From: Mesostigma viride
Lineage: Eukaryota; Streptophyta; Mesostigmatophyceae; Mesostigmatales; Mesostigmataceae
Direction of reading: 5' to 3'
Length of the DNA: 64,000 nucleotides
Assembly: GCA_009746045.1 (NCBI GenBank)
Contig: RPFO01000702.1
Coordinates: forward strand, 872,001 to 936,000
The notes beneath the pieces are model-generated. The model searched no databases and had not been told where the DNA came from. It saw only the letters and a program-made list of their open reading frames with translations. Positions 40,340 to 49,777 of the stretch are shown piece by piece; position 1 is the stretch's first letter; the number at the start of each line of letters is the position of its first letter. Both the position numbers and the translations under genes were made by a program.

Positions 40340-41017
40340 GTGAGCTATATTGAACAGTGCCCACACTCTATTAGATTAATAGAAAAACTTAAATCTTTAG
40401 ATACTCAAAATTTTCTAGATTTTGAATTAATCAATAAAGCTATTTATTTTGCTAAAGAATACCATGCCGGTCAGGTTAGAAAAAGTGGAGAACCTTTTTA
40501 CATCCATCCGCTAGAAGTAGCTTATATTGTTTCTGATTATAATTTAAAAACGGAAGTAATAGTTACCAGTATTTTACATGATATATTAGAAGATACAGAA
40601 GCCACAGAGAGTATGCTTGCGGAAGTCTTTGGTTCTAGAATTGCTGAAATGGTTGATAGATTAACTCGTGATAGGTCTGATGGAAGTAAACTTAGTGTAG
40701 AGCAAGTATTACGGAATGCTTGGTTTCAAAATGATAAGGAAGTGGTTTTAATAAAGATAGTTGACAGGATTCATAATATAAGCACAGTAAATTATTTATC
40801 TCCGGAAAAACAAAAGGAACAAGTAACCGAGACTATAAAAAACTTTTTAATTTTTGCAGAAGAATTATCTTTACATGAGGTTAGTGACTTCCTTTATAAA
40901 CAATGTGTAGAGTTAAACATTGAGCTAGGAGTAATCTCTTTAAGCAATATAAAAAAGAAGAAAACCGTTTTTCATGAAGAATCTATTTTACCTTTTCCAA
41001 TCCCTCGAAATACTTAA
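40340..41017 (+). CDS. Single-domain SpoT-like HD hydrolase
   Basis: A 225-residue protein matching only the N-terminal (p)ppGpp hydrolase domain of RelA/SpoT: HAGQVRKSGEPFYIHPLEVA holds the first His, ILHDILEDTEAT carries the HD pair and IKIVDRIHNISTV the later Asp/His. The synthetase and regulatory domains are absent, as in the small or split SpoT paralogues of Rickettsia. The start used is GTG at 40340; no ATG extends the conserved part. Its 3' end overlaps that of the MFS gene on the other strand by 35 bases. Likely role: breakdown of an alarmone. Confidence 0.82.
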   Translation: MSYIEQCPHSIRLIEKLKSLDTQNFLDFELINKAIYFAKEYHAGQVRKSGEPFYIHPLEVAYIVSDYNLKTEVIVTSILHDILEDTEATESMLAEVFGSRIAEMVDRLTRDRSDGSKLSVEQVLRNAWFQNDKEVVLIKIVDRIHNISTVNYLSPEKQKEQVTETIKNFLIFAEELSLHEVSDFLYKQCVELNIELGVISLSNIKKKKTVFHEESILPFPIPRNT

Positions 41018-42293
41018 CGGCAAAATAATACACAATCCCTACAGGGATTAAGATTAAAAATATCCCATAATACCCAAAATACTTAGTTGAATATACCAGG
41101 CCAAATGAAGTAATGGCATAAGTCATTAATTTAGCAAATGAGCTCAATAAGCTAGTATAAGTGAACCTTTTTATTATGGGGAAATGTTTATAGAATACAG
41201 GACTTGCTGGCACGTCATCAAATACAAAAAGAGAAGCTAAACACTGAAACACAAAAACTGTCAGTTCACTAGGATAAGTGTACATAGCTGCAGGAAAGAA
41301 GATAATACAGGTAAAAAATAGAAAAAGTTTAGCCTTAAGTATTGTAAGAGGGTATATTCTACTACTTATATAAGCTAAAAATAACAAACCGCACATATCT
41401 ACTATTGATACCCAAAAATTATGTGAAATAATTGCACCAGCCGATAGGCCGAAGTCATGTTTAAGAACGTCTGAGCAATAAATGTATATGAAATAGAAAC
41501 AAGGAGGACGGGCGCAGCATATTATGAAATAGGCTAAAGAGGTTAAAAAAGTTTTTTCATTATCAAAAGTATCTTTGAAATAATTTTTATCCCACTCTAT
41601 TTTATTATCAGTAAATTTCATCTTCAGCATTTTCTTTTTGTTAGCAAATTCTGATGCTTCTCTTAAACTGGTTCTTGCCACCCCTCCAACTAAACCTATT
41701 AGTGCACCCAGAAAAAATGCTACTCTCCAGTACTGGTTTTCTGTACCAAAAATATTGACGTTAGTAAAAATGGAGCTTATACCAAGAGCAAAACTTGTGC
41801 CCACTGCCGAAAAAACGGTAATTATTGCTACTAAAGGATATTGTAGAGGTGGTTTTATGCTTTCTGTAATATAAATTTCTGCTCCCCTAGATTCGGCACT
41901 TGCGGCCATTCCTTGTACCATACGGCATATTGTAATAATCCAAGAGGCGGTAATTCCTATTTGTGCATATGTTGGTAAGACGGCAATTGTCGTACAGGTT
42001 ATTGCCATTATTATAGTCGTAATAACTATAACAGATTTTCTGCCTATGAAATCACCAATAAAACCAAAGATTAAAGCTCCAAATGGTCTTAATATATAAG
42101 AGGAGCAAAAAGCAAAGGCAGAAAGTAAGGATGCGGTAAAAGGATCAGTTTTAGGGAAAAATAATTCATTAAGCAACACGGCCATGTGGATATAAAGCAT
42201 TAAGTCAAAATACTCCAAAAAAGTGCCTATTGACAATAATCCTACGGCTTTTTTTTGTTCGCTACCAAGTTTTTCTTGCTTTGATCCTTGCAT
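40983..42293 (-). CDS. MFS transporter of the MHS (ProP-like) family
   Basis: A 436-residue permease with about twelve membrane helices. The first helix block GTFLEYFDLMLYIHMAVLLNELFFP and the loop FGALIFGFIGDFIGRKSVI are the metabolite:H+ symporter signature, as in ProP and related osmolyte or dicarboxylate carriers. Rickettsiae keep many such ProP paralogues. Substrate cannot be told. The 3' end overlaps the convergent SpoT-like gene by 35 bases, showing how compact this junction is. Confidence 0.9.
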   Translation of the reverse strand: MQGSKQEKLGSEQKKAVGLLSIGTFLEYFDLMLYIHMAVLLNELFFPKTDPFTASLLSAFAFCSSYILRPFGALIFGFIGDFIGRKSVIVITTIIMAITCTTIAVLPTYAQIGITASWIITICRMVQGMAASAESRGAEIYITESIKPPLQYPLVAIITVFSAVGTSFALGISSIFTNVNIFGTENQYWRVAFFLGALIGLVGGVARTSLREASEFANKKKMLKMKFTDNKIEWDKNYFKDTFDNEKTFLTSLAYFIICCARPPCFYFIYIYCSDVLKHDFGLSAGAIISHNFWVSIVDMCGLLFLAYISSRIYPLTILKAKLFLFFTCIIFFPAAMYTYPSELTVFVFQCLASLFVFDDVPASPVFYKHFPIIKRFTYTSLLSSFAKLMTYAITSFGLVYSTKYFGYYGIFLILIPVGIVYYFAVKYFEGLEKVK

Positions 42294-42736
42294 AAAATTA
42301 AAAAATTTTAGTTTTATTAATTAATTATTCAATTTGACACTTATATTAAAAAATATTCAACTAAAAATTAATCACCTGTACAAATAATTTTTATATTTTT
42401 TAAGTGCGTTAATTTCTAGTTACATTTTTAGTTATGTAAAGTATTAACTATAAAAAGATTTTCTTTAATGTGGGAAAGGACGCCATGGTTAAACCTCAGT
42501 ATCCGTAATAGTTACGTCGCCTCTTGAAAATTTTTGGCGACTACTATCACGGACGCTAGATTTTTATTAAACTGGTTTTATATTACCTTAGGCTTATTTT
42601 TGTTTGAATGTTTTTTACTCAAATTTAATGCGAGTTGACTTGTTGTATTTTAAAATACCAAAATCCTAGTTCCTAATGTTGAATTCTAGAACTTAAATAG
42701 TTATGATAGGATTTCGCAATTGAATCAAAAAGCCCC
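42294..42736. other. Spacer of about 440 bases with an imperfect inverted repeat
   Basis: No gene is seen on either strand. An imperfect inverted repeat runs from 42502 to 42553: TCCGTAATAGTTACGTCGCC on the left and GGCGACTACTATCACGGA (42536-42553) on the right, with a 14-base AT-rich loop. It is more GC-rich than its surroundings and lies between the 5' end of the MFS gene and the 3' end of rplS. A terminator for trmD-rplS, a structured RNA or a palindromic element are all possible. Confidence 0.5.
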
Positions 42737-43114
42737 TTATTTTTTCTTAGTGTAGGATATTTTTTCTTTAATACGGCCTGCTTTACCACTTAGACCTCTT
42801 AAGTAAAAGAGTTTAGCGCGTCTTACCACACCTCGCTTTACAACCTCGATTTTATTAACAACCGGAGAATATATCATAAATTTTCTTTCTACTCCCTCCC
42901 CGTGGCTTACTTTACGAACAACAAAAGAAGAAGCAATACCTCTGTTTCTTTTAGCTATTACCACTCCTTCGTAAACTTGAAGTCTTTCAGTTGTTCCGTC
43001 TATAACCCTAACACTTACTGAAACCGTGTCTCCTGCTCTAAAGTCTGGTATTGTTTTGTTTTGGAGCAAATTTGTAATTTGCTTGGCTTCGTATTGCTCA
43101 ATTAAATTTTCCAT
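42737..43114 (-). CDS. rplS: 50S ribosomal protein L19
   Basis: L19 sits at the 30S-50S interface near the aminoacyl-tRNA site. The 125-residue length is normal. The motifs [50 protein letters not shown] and the C-terminal [22 protein letters not shown] are all typical. It is transcribed after trmD, 85 bases downstream on the same strand, the usual order. Confidence 0.98.
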   Translation of the reverse strand: MENLIEQYEAKQITNLLQNKTIPDFRAGDTVSVSVRVIDGTTERLQVYEGVVIAKRNRGIASSFVVRKVSHGEGVERKFMIYSPVVNKIEVVKRGVVRRAKLFYLRGLSGKAGRIKEKISYTKKK

Positions 43115-43199
43115 TTTTTATTCCATAATTTATAGTTACCATGTGGTTCTAAAACCTTAGTCACTTAACTTTTATGACTAATATGAGAACATGGGGTAT

Positions 43200-43898
43200 T
43201 CACTTTAGTAAATCCGGTCTTAATTTTTTTGTAACTTCAACTGATTGATTGTGTTTCCATTTTTCAATCTCCTGATGATTACCTGACAATAAAACTTCTG
43301 GTATCTTTCTACTTCGCCAGATTGATGGTTTAGTATAAAGAGGGTGTTCAAGTATTTTTTTGCCATTGTCTTTTCTTTCAAATGATTCCTCTCTAAGAGT
43401 ATCCTGGTTTGTAAGCACCCCAGGTAATAATCTTATAACACTATCCAGAATTACATTAGCCGCAACCTCACCTCCGGACAAGATGTAGTCACCTATACTA
43501 ATCTGCTCCGCATTATACTCTTCAATTATTCTTTCGTCAATCCCTTCAAATCTTCCACATAAAATAATTATTTCTTTTTTTTTGCTAATTTTATGTGCAA
43601 AATCTTGATTAAATAATTTTCCTCGTGGAGAAGGGTAGTAAATAGTAATTTCCGGATTTTTTGATAACGCTTGATCTAGGGCAGGGCCAATAACATCTGG
43701 TCTCATTATGAGACCGTTACCTCCGCCATAAGCCTCAGCGTCAACGTTTTTATGCTTTGTTAGACCAAAATCTCTAATATTAATGATATCGTATGACCAA
43801 ATGTTATTTCTAAGAGCCTTACCGGCTAGTGAGTAGTTTAAAGATCCCGGAAACATTTCGGGGAATAAAGTAAGAATACTAGCATGAAAGATACTCAT
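43200..43898 (-). CDS. trmD: tRNA (guanine-37-N1)-methyltransferase
   Basis: This SPOUT-fold enzyme methylates G37 next to the anticodon, preventing frameshifts, for example in tRNA-Pro such as the one at 44045-44121. The 232-residue length is normal. The trefoil-knot motifs [28 protein letters not shown] and [15 protein letters not shown] are present, and the C-terminal domain has [23 protein letters not shown]. It is upstream of rplS; rimM, usually adjacent, is about 24 kb away. Confidence 0.98.
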   Translation of the reverse strand: MSIFHASILTLFPEMFPGSLNYSLAGKALRNNIWSYDIINIRDFGLTKHKNVDAEAYGGGNGLIMRPDVIGPALDQALSKNPEITIYYPSPRGKLFNQDFAHKISKKKEIIILCGRFEGIDERIIEEYNAEQISIGDYILSGGEVAANVILDSVIRLLPGVLTNQDTLREESFERKDNGKKILEHPLYTKPSIWRSRKIPEVLLSGNHQEIEKWKHNQSVEVTKKLRPDLLK

Positions 43899-44044
43899 TT
43901 TATTATCTCATTACTGACGGTGATAATTATAGCATAAGGTAAGAATATTTAGAACTTGAATATTTTCTAGAAAATTCACAAAATCTTATTGCTTTAAAAG
44001 CCTTAGTAGGTTATACAGGTGTTATTAGACTTTATATTTATTTC

Positions 44045-44060
44045 CGGGGCATAGCGCAGT

Positions 44061-44094
<34 letters not shown>

Positions 44095-44121
44095 GGAGTT
44101 CGAATCTCTCTGCCCCGACCA
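44045..44121 (+). tRNA. tRNA-Pro (anticodon TGG)
   Basis: The acceptor arms CGGGGCA and TGCCCCG pair fully, the discriminator is A (44118) and CCA is encoded at 44119-44121. The anticodon stem is TCTGG/CCAGA with loop TTTGGGA, giving TGG at 44079-44081. The T-arm has GTTCGAATC. Length with CCA is 77. It lies divergently beside trmD, whose enzyme modifies this tRNA type. Confidence 0.96.
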
Positions 44122-44301
44122 ATCTAACTAACCTTTTAAGCTTATATTTAGTTAATAATTGAACTTAGTAGGAGTCTTAGGAGAAGTAGTGTTATATAAA
44201 TTTGTAGTTTACCTGTAATATAAATCTATTTTATAGCAATTTAGGTAATGCATTAAAGTTCAGTCTTTAAATATGGATTCCAGATAAAATTTCTAAAATC
44301 A

Positions 44302-45768
44302 CTATAGTGAAGGGTTTTTTTCAGTAATGGACAGCACCCAATCTACGACCTCTGATTCATTTCTGATATTTCCATTGAATATTTTTGAAGGAATTAGAGC
44401 CTGGCCTGCATTTTTATTTGGGTATATTCTAATTTCAGTGGGGTAGAAAAAATCAAAATTATCACTAGGTGACCTTACACTCTTAGCATAAGAACTGTTA
44501 TTTTGAATGACTGTTGGAACGCCTATATGTGTTACTCCAGGAATCTGTAGAATTTGATTAACAAATGACCAACAGGTACTACGACAGAAATGGTCGGTAA
44601 AAACGAATATTCTAGCTTTAAAGGGGGAGCTATCCTGATTCGAGTACAAATTAAGATCTTCGTTATAAATTGACCATTTTTTTTCAAAAAAGTCATCTCC
44701 ATGTTCTAAAGCAGCGGCAAATTTTTTTATTTCAGCAGCATTTGCCGTTTTTTTGAAATCAAAAAAGTTTTGCTTACTGACTCTAATTTTTTTTACCCAA
44801 GTGCTATTATATTCATGATTTTTACCTAAATGTTTAATATAATCATCTCCCCATAAATTGCGAATAATAGGCCTTGCCCAAACGGACCCCCCCCCTCTAT
44901 TATTCCTTAAATCAAACAATATCCAATCTTCTTTGGCAAGTTCTTTTAATTTCGAAAGCATACCTGTGTAAGAAATTGTTTCTTCCCTACTTAAATAAAA
45001 ACTAGGGATAGTGATCCACACACCATTTGAAACCATTTCAATTTTAAAATGCTGATCAGGCTCTGGCTGTCTGATATTTTTACTAACGTTCAAAGCTTCT
45101 TCTGACAATTCTGTATATTTAAGTGGTATTTTTTGCTCAGCTTTATCATTAATAAAAGTTGCAGTTAGAGGAATTGGAACGTAGCGATTTCCGTTAATTA
45201 TAAAACTAAAAATACTAGCTACTCTTTGGGAGAATTCAGAATCGTCATTGGCATAAAACGGCATAATATATTTTTCAAAATAATCCTCTATTTTTATGTC
45301 ATTTATATGTGTAATTTTATTGCCAACATTAACTTTATTCAAAGAAGAAATTAAGGAATCCTTATATATAACTACATGATCATTTCCATACTTGGCTGTC
45401 AAGAATCCTGGGTATTTTTCGGGGGGAGACTGTATGTAACTTCTTATACTCATATAAGGGTTACCAAATCCATTGAGATAAAATTTTAGCGCATAATAAC
45501 AATCATCAGGATCTTTAACTCCATTTACCAGCTCCTGGGTATGTAAGTATCCTTTATCAAACCATTTTCTAAAGGCAGAATCCTCTTGGTCTTTAAATGG
45601 AGCGGAGTTTTCCTCTATATTTTTTCTAAGGTATGCAAGATCCTTTGAGCAGTGTTGTTGGTAATTTATTTCCTTTTCCTTGCTTATTTCCTTATTTTCA
45701 GATGCAATAGTAAAATTTACGTTATATAAACTTGCAAAAAAAATAAGTAGAAATCGGCAAATCTTCAT
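44302..45768 (-). CDS. Exported S41-family peptidase-like protein
   Basis: A 488-residue protein with a signal peptide (MKICRFLLIFFASLYNVNFTIAS). The C-terminal half has the S41/tail-specific protease block WILFDLRNNRGGGS and, later, IFVFTDHFCRSTCWSFVNQI then GVTHIGVPTV, corresponding to the serine-bearing region of the family. A PDZ-like stretch may lie around residues 120-190 (VNVGNKITHINDIKIEDYF). It is longer and more divergent than CtpA or Prc, and I cannot confirm the Ser/Lys dyad by eye. It is probably a periplasmic protease-like protein. Runs of C in its coding sequence near 44886 are intact. Confidence 0.65.
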   Translation of the reverse strand: MKICRFLLIFFASLYNVNFTIASENKEISKEKEINYQQHCSKDLAYLRKNIEENSAPFKDQEDSAFRKWFDKGYLHTQELVNGVKDPDDCYYALKFYLNGFGNPYMSIRSYIQSPPEKYPGFLTAKYGNDHVVIYKDSLISSLNKVNVGNKITHINDIKIEDYFEKYIMPFYANDDSEFSQRVASIFSFIINGNRYVPIPLTATFINDKAEQKIPLKYTELSEEALNVSKNIRQPEPDQHFKIEMVSNGVWITIPSFYLSREETISYTGMLSKLKELAKEDWILFDLRNNRGGGSVWARPIIRNLWGDDYIKHLGKNHEYNSTWVKKIRVSKQNFFDFKKTANAAEIKKFAAALEHGDDFFEKKWSIYNEDLNLYSNQDSSPFKARIFVFTDHFCRSTCWSFVNQILQIPGVTHIGVPTVIQNNSSYAKSVRSPSDNFDFFYPTEIRIYPNKNAGQALIPSKIFNGNIRNESEVVDWVLSITEKNPSL

Positions 45769-45884
45769 ATAACTTTTTTTGTTAATTTGTAACTTGATTT
45801 TGGCAAACTTCCAAACTCTTATAGCTGATTAAATTAATTAGTCTAACAGAATTCCTTAAGGTGAAAGCTAAGAAAGGTCTTAAT

Positions 45885-45911
45885 GGGCAGATTCAACAAA
45901 TTAATCTGCCC
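45885..45911 (-). terminator. Hairpin downstream of virB2
   Basis: GGGCAGATT (45885-45893) pairs perfectly with AATCTGCCC (45903-45911), a 9-bp GC-rich stem with a 9-base loop, 17 bases past the virB2 stop. In the minus direction it is followed by ATTAAGACC rather than a clean T-run, so it is a terminator-like structure rather than a textbook one. Confidence 0.6.
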
Positions 45912-45928
45912 TTCCGATAATATAAAAT

Positions 45929-46288
45929 TTAAGTGCTAGTTGGACAATTAGAATTAGCATCACTACCACTTAAGAAAGCTACAAGTTTAGGAGCACTAAA
46001 TATTATACCGACCCCGGCAGCAGTAGCAGCTGCAATACCCCAGTTTAGCTTACCTAGGAAAAGACCAACACCAACAGCAAAAATTGCTATTGTTGCAATA
46101 CCTCTTGCTATACCTCCTGAAAGGTTAGACACTAAACGGCATAAAGTGTCTCCAACGACGTCGTTATTACTTGCAAAAGCAGCATCACAGGATACAACAA
46201 TGATGCTAATTGCAAATAAAACCATAAACAAACGCCATACCAGGTCTCGGTTAAGCTCAATTTGAAAAGCAGAAAGATTCATACACAC
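45929..46288 (-). CDS. virB2: VirB2/TrbC-family type IV secretion pilin
   Basis: The major pilin subunit of P-type conjugation and effector secretion systems; Rickettsiales carry a scattered rvh set. The 119-residue protein has a long leader with hydrophobic segment (LFMVLFAISIIVVSCDAAFA, with likely cleavage after AFA), then NNDVVGDTLCRLVSNLSGGI and two membrane helices (ARGIATIAIFAVGVGLFLGK and IAAATAAGVGIIFSAPKLVAFL). The cysteine in DTLCRLV and the GKLNWG loop are typical of rickettsial VirB2. M1 or M3 could be the start. No other secretion gene adjoins it. Confidence 0.88.
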   Translation of the reverse strand: MCMNLSAFQIELNRDLVWRLFMVLFAISIIVVSCDAAFASNNDVVGDTLCRLVSNLSGGIARGIATIAIFAVGVGLFLGKLNWGIAAATAAGVGIIFSAPKLVAFLSGSDANSNCPTST

Positions 46289-46433
46289 CTCTTAAGTTAA
46301 TGAACTAATTAATACGTATTTGAGTCTATATGCGAGATTTTTTGCTCGCAAGCTTAAAATAGCAGTTTTAAAAACTATCAAATAAATTAATTTATAAGTT
46401 AATAAATAAAGTGGGTTTTTAGCAACAAATATT

Positions 46434-47723
46434 TTAAAGCAGCTTATAAAAATCACTAAGCAAGAACAAAGATCCCGTAATAACGATAGTAGATTCTTTC
46501 TGGGTGCTTAGTTGCGCTAATTCTTTTACAGCTGAGTTTAGGGAATCGCTAGAACGTAAATTAATGTTATATTTTTGAGATTTTTGGACAATGGTATCCG
46601 GAACATAACTAGACGGTTCGGATAAAATTTTTACAGCTCTCCCCTCTATAACAAGGTCATGGAAGTGTTGGCAAAATTTTTCTACTTCCCTGTTTCTGGT
46701 CATACCGATTATTAAATACACCGGTTCATTAAACTGTTCTTTTATCCACGACGCTAAAACCTTAGCTCCTGCTTCATTATGTGCTCCATCGAGATATATC
46801 TGAACGTTTCGACTTGCTAAATGTGAGTATTTTTCAGCATCAATTTTTTCTATCCTGCCTGGCCATTTAGCCTCGGCGATACCAGTGGCAATATTTTTAC
46901 CTGAAATCATCAATCTGTCATTTATCAACGTGATACCTGCAATTGCGCTACTAACGTTTAAATATTGATGTTTGCCAAGAAGAAATAATGGACGGGGAAT
47001 AACTAATGAATATTTTTTAGAATGGTAAATTAAATCATCATCCTTTTCTTCTATTATATAATCGTATTCATATGCAAATGCTGAACTATTTAATTCATTA
47101 CATTTATCAAATAAAATTTTATATATTTCATCAGTTTGCGGGCCGATAACACAGGGAACGCCTTTTTTTATAATTCCGGCTTTTTCGGTTGCTATTTTTG
47201 TCAAAGAATTCCCAAGATGCTCCATGTGATCAAAGGAAATTGGCGTAATGATAGTTAAAATGGGATTTTCAATCACATTTGTACAATCAAGCCTGCCACC
47301 AAGGCCTGTTTCTAAGATCAGTAGATCCGCTGGCATAGAAGCAAAAGCTAAAAAAGCAGCGATCGTAGTTCCTTCAAAAAATCCTGGTTCAAGATTTAAT
47401 TCTTCAGCTTTAATTCTAACCTGTTCTAATAATTCCAATAAATGATAGTCAGAAATATTTTTTCCAGCTAAATTAATTCGCTCATTAAACTCAAGTAAAT
47501 GAGGGGAAGTATAGGAATGAACCTTATAACCGGCTGCTTCAAATATGCTTTTTAATATAGCAACGGTAGACCCTTTGCCGTTTGTACCTGCTACATGTAT
47601 AGTAGGGGGTAATTTTTTATGAGGTGACCCTAAGGCATCCAGCAAAGTTTTTGCAAGTTTTAAATCTTCTCTTTTTTCTTTTTGCCAGATGGCTACAGGA
47701 GGCCAGCTAGGTAAATTAACCAT
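46434..47723 (-). CDS. folC: Folylpolyglutamate synthase / dihydrofolate synthase
   Basis: A Mur-ligase-type ATP enzyme that adds glutamate to folates. The 429-residue protein has the P-loop VAGTNGKGSTVAIL, SYTSPHLLEFNERI, LLILETGLGGRLDCTNVI and ITPISFDHMEHLG, then the C-terminal YLDGAHNEAGAKVLASWI. Length is normal. It is divergent from thrS by 79 bases. Folate retention in a reduced genome suggests that the host does not supply polyglutamated folate directly. Confidence 0.94.
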   Translation of the reverse strand: MVNLPSWPPVAIWQKEKREDLKLAKTLLDALGSPHKKLPPTIHVAGTNGKGSTVAILKSIFEAAGYKVHSYTSPHLLEFNERINLAGKNISDYHLLELLEQVRIKAEELNLEPGFFEGTTIAAFLAFASMPADLLILETGLGGRLDCTNVIENPILTIITPISFDHMEHLGNSLTKIATEKAGIIKKGVPCVIGPQTDEIYKILFDKCNELNSSAFAYEYDYIIEEKDDDLIYHSKKYSLVIPRPLFLLGKHQYLNVSSAIAGITLINDRLMISGKNIATGIAEAKWPGRIEKIDAEKYSHLASRNVQIYLDGAHNEAGAKVLASWIKEQFNEPVYLIIGMTRNREVEKFCQHFHDLVIEGRAVKILSEPSSYVPDTIVQKSQKYNINLRSSDSLNSAVKELAQLSTQKESTIVITGSLFLLSDFYKLL

Positions 47724-47745
47724 TTGCCATTTTTGGATTATCTAT

Positions 47746-47775
47746 TTGACAAGATAGTACAAAAACCGCTAAATA
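47746..47775 (+). promoter_or_regulatory. Likely sigma-70 promoter of thrS
   Basis: A consensus -35 box TTGACA lies at 47746-47751 and a -10-like TAAATA at 47770-47775, spaced by 18 bases. Transcription would start near 47782, about 20 bases before the thrS ATG. The perfect -35 box is notable in such AT-rich DNA, but the -10 box is imperfect. Confidence 0.45.
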
Positions 47776-47802
47776 TATCAAGTTAAAACGTATAAACATA
47801 TT

Positions 47803-49716
47803 ATGATAAATATTACTTTTCCAGACGGATTCACAAAACAATTTAACAAAGGGGTAACAGGTGCTGAAATAGCTTCAAGCATATCGAAATCTCTTGCTAA
47901 AGAGGCAATGGTAGTTGAGATTAATGGTTCTTTAGCAGATATGTCTTTTCCGATTAAAAATGATAGCTCTATTAGGATTTTAACGTCAAAAGATCCTGAA
48001 GTACTTGAAATTATTAGACATGATGCGGCTCACATAATTGCTGAAGCTGCTAAGGATTTATTTCCCGATTTACAGGTTACTATTGGTCCTGCCATTAAAG
48101 ATGGTTTCTATTATGATTTTGCTAAATCTACGCCTTTTACTACTGATGATTTAGCAAAAATTGAAGCTAGGATGCAGGAAATAGTAAAGGAGGATAATAA
48201 ATTTATTCGCCAGGAAATAGATAGAAACGAAGCAATCGAAATGTTCAAAAAGATGGGAGAGCATTATAAAGCAGAGATTATCTCATCGATTCCGGAAGGA
48301 GAAAAGATTACTCTTTATCGTCAGGGTAATTTTGTTGACCTTTGTAGAGGTCCTCACTGTCCTTCTACCGGTAAAATAAAACATTTTAAGCTAATGAAAG
48401 TAGCAGGAGCTTACTGGCGAGGCGATAGTAAAAACGAAATGCTGCAACGTATTTATGGTACTGCCTGGGCAACTAAAGAACAGCTTGATAACTATCTTCA
48501 TATGCTTGAGGAAGCAGAAAGAAGGGATCATCGAAAAATCGGTAAGGAACTAGGCTTGTTCCACTTACAGGAGGAGGCTCAAGGAATGGTTTTCTGGCAT
48601 CCTAAAGGGTATAGTATTTATCGTACGATTGAAGCGTATATTAGACGGAAGCTGGAAAAACACCATTATGCTGAGGTAAAAACTCCTATGGTACTTGATA
48701 AAAAACTATGGGAAGCTTCAGGGCACTGGGAAAAATTCAGAGAGAGTATGTTTATCGTTGAAGGGGATGATAAAATTCATGCTCTTAAACCAATGAGTTG
48801 TCCTGGCCATATACAAATTTTCAAACAAGGCATCAAGAGCTATCGCGACTTGCCATTACGTATGGCTGAATTCGGTTGTTGCCATAGAAATGAGTCTACC
48901 GGGGGATTACATGGTTTGCTTAGGGTGCGTAATTTCGTCCAGGATGATGCGCATATATTCTGTACGGAAGAACAGATTAATAGTGAAACCGTACTTTTCT
49001 GCAACTTATTAAGGGAAATTTATAACGATTTTGGGTTTAAGGAAATTAAGGTCAAGTTTTCTGATCGTCCTGAAGTAAGGGCTGGTAGTGATGACATATG
49101 GGATAAAGCAGAATCATCTTTAAAGATAGCTATAAAAGAAGCTGGATTTGAATATGAAATGAATCCTGGAGAAGGTGCATTTTATGGTCCTAAACTAGAG
49201 TTCGTTTTGACGGATGCTGTTGGGAGGGAATGGCAATGTGGTACTCTTCAGGTAGATTTTGTGCTGCCAGAAAGGCTTGATGCTGAATATATTGCCTCTA
49301 GCGGGGAAAAGAAAAGGCCAGTCATGCTGCATAGAGCAATTATTGGGACATTTGAAAGGTTTATGGGAATTTTAATTGAACAGTATGCTGGCCGTTTTCC
49401 TTTATGGCTTGCCCCAGTCCAGATAGCAATTATTGGAATTACTAATGAGCTTGATAACCACATTATTGGGTTAAATAAAAGATTTATTGATGCTGGAATT
49501 AGATCTGAGCTTGACATTTCAAGGGAAAAAGTTAATTATAAGATACGAAATTTTTCTAACCAGAAAGTTCCGTTAATTGCTGTAGTTGGAAAGAAAGAGC
49601 AACTAGATGGGACTATGACTATTAGAAAACTCGGTTCATCTGAAGAACAAAAAACTTTTTTGGTAGATGAAGTAATTGGGATGATTGCTACCGAGAATAA
49701 AAAATATTTAGGTTAA
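47803..49716 (+). CDS. thrS: Threonyl-tRNA synthetase
   Basis: This class II synthetase charges tRNA-Thr and edits mischarged serine. The 637-residue protein has the N-terminal TGS domain (about 1-60), the editing domain (about 60-220, [17 protein letters not shown] with HxxxH), motif 2 region [20 protein letters not shown], the zinc/substrate region [13 protein letters not shown], motif 3 [18 protein letters not shown] and the C-terminal anticodon-binding domain (PVQIAIIGI). All catalytic parts are intact. infC follows 58 bases later, the same thrS-infC order as in E. coli. Confidence 0.98.
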   Translation: MINITFPDGFTKQFNKGVTGAEIASSISKSLAKEAMVVEINGSLADMSFPIKNDSSIRILTSKDPEVLEIIRHDAAHIIAEAAKDLFPDLQVTIGPAIKDGFYYDFAKSTPFTTDDLAKIEARMQEIVKEDNKFIRQEIDRNEAIEMFKKMGEHYKAEIISSIPEGEKITLYRQGNFVDLCRGPHCPSTGKIKHFKLMKVAGAYWRGDSKNEMLQRIYGTAWATKEQLDNYLHMLEEAERRDHRKIGKELGLFHLQEEAQGMVFWHPKGYSIYRTIEAYIRRKLEKHHYAEVKTPMVLDKKLWEASGHWEKFRESMFIVEGDDKIHALKPMSCPGHIQIFKQGIKSYRDLPLRMAEFGCCHRNESTGGLHGLLRVRNFVQDDAHIFCTEEQINSETVLFCNLLREIYNDFGFKEIKVKFSDRPEVRAGSDDIWDKAESSLKIAIKEAGFEYEMNPGEGAFYGPKLEFVLTDAVGREWQCGTLQVDFVLPERLDAEYIASSGEKKRPVMLHRAIIGTFERFMGILIEQYAGRFPLWLAPVQIAIIGITNELDNHIIGLNKRFIDAGIRSELDISREKVNYKIRNFSNQKVPLIAVVGKKEQLDGTMTIRKLGSSEEQKTFLVDEVIGMIATENKKYLG

Positions 49717-49763
49717 CATTTTTGCTTATTAATTTAAGCATTAATTGTAAGTAATTTTAAAAT

Positions 49764-49777
49764 GGAGAATTTTTATA
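49764..49777 (+). promoter_or_regulatory. Shine-Dalgarno and ATA start of infC
   Basis: GGAG at 49764-49767 is followed after 7 bases by ATA at 49775-49777. An ATT codon at 49769 lies in frame but is too close to the GGAG to serve. The spacing supports ATA as the starting codon, expected to allow feedback control of IF-3 synthesis. Confidence 0.7.
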
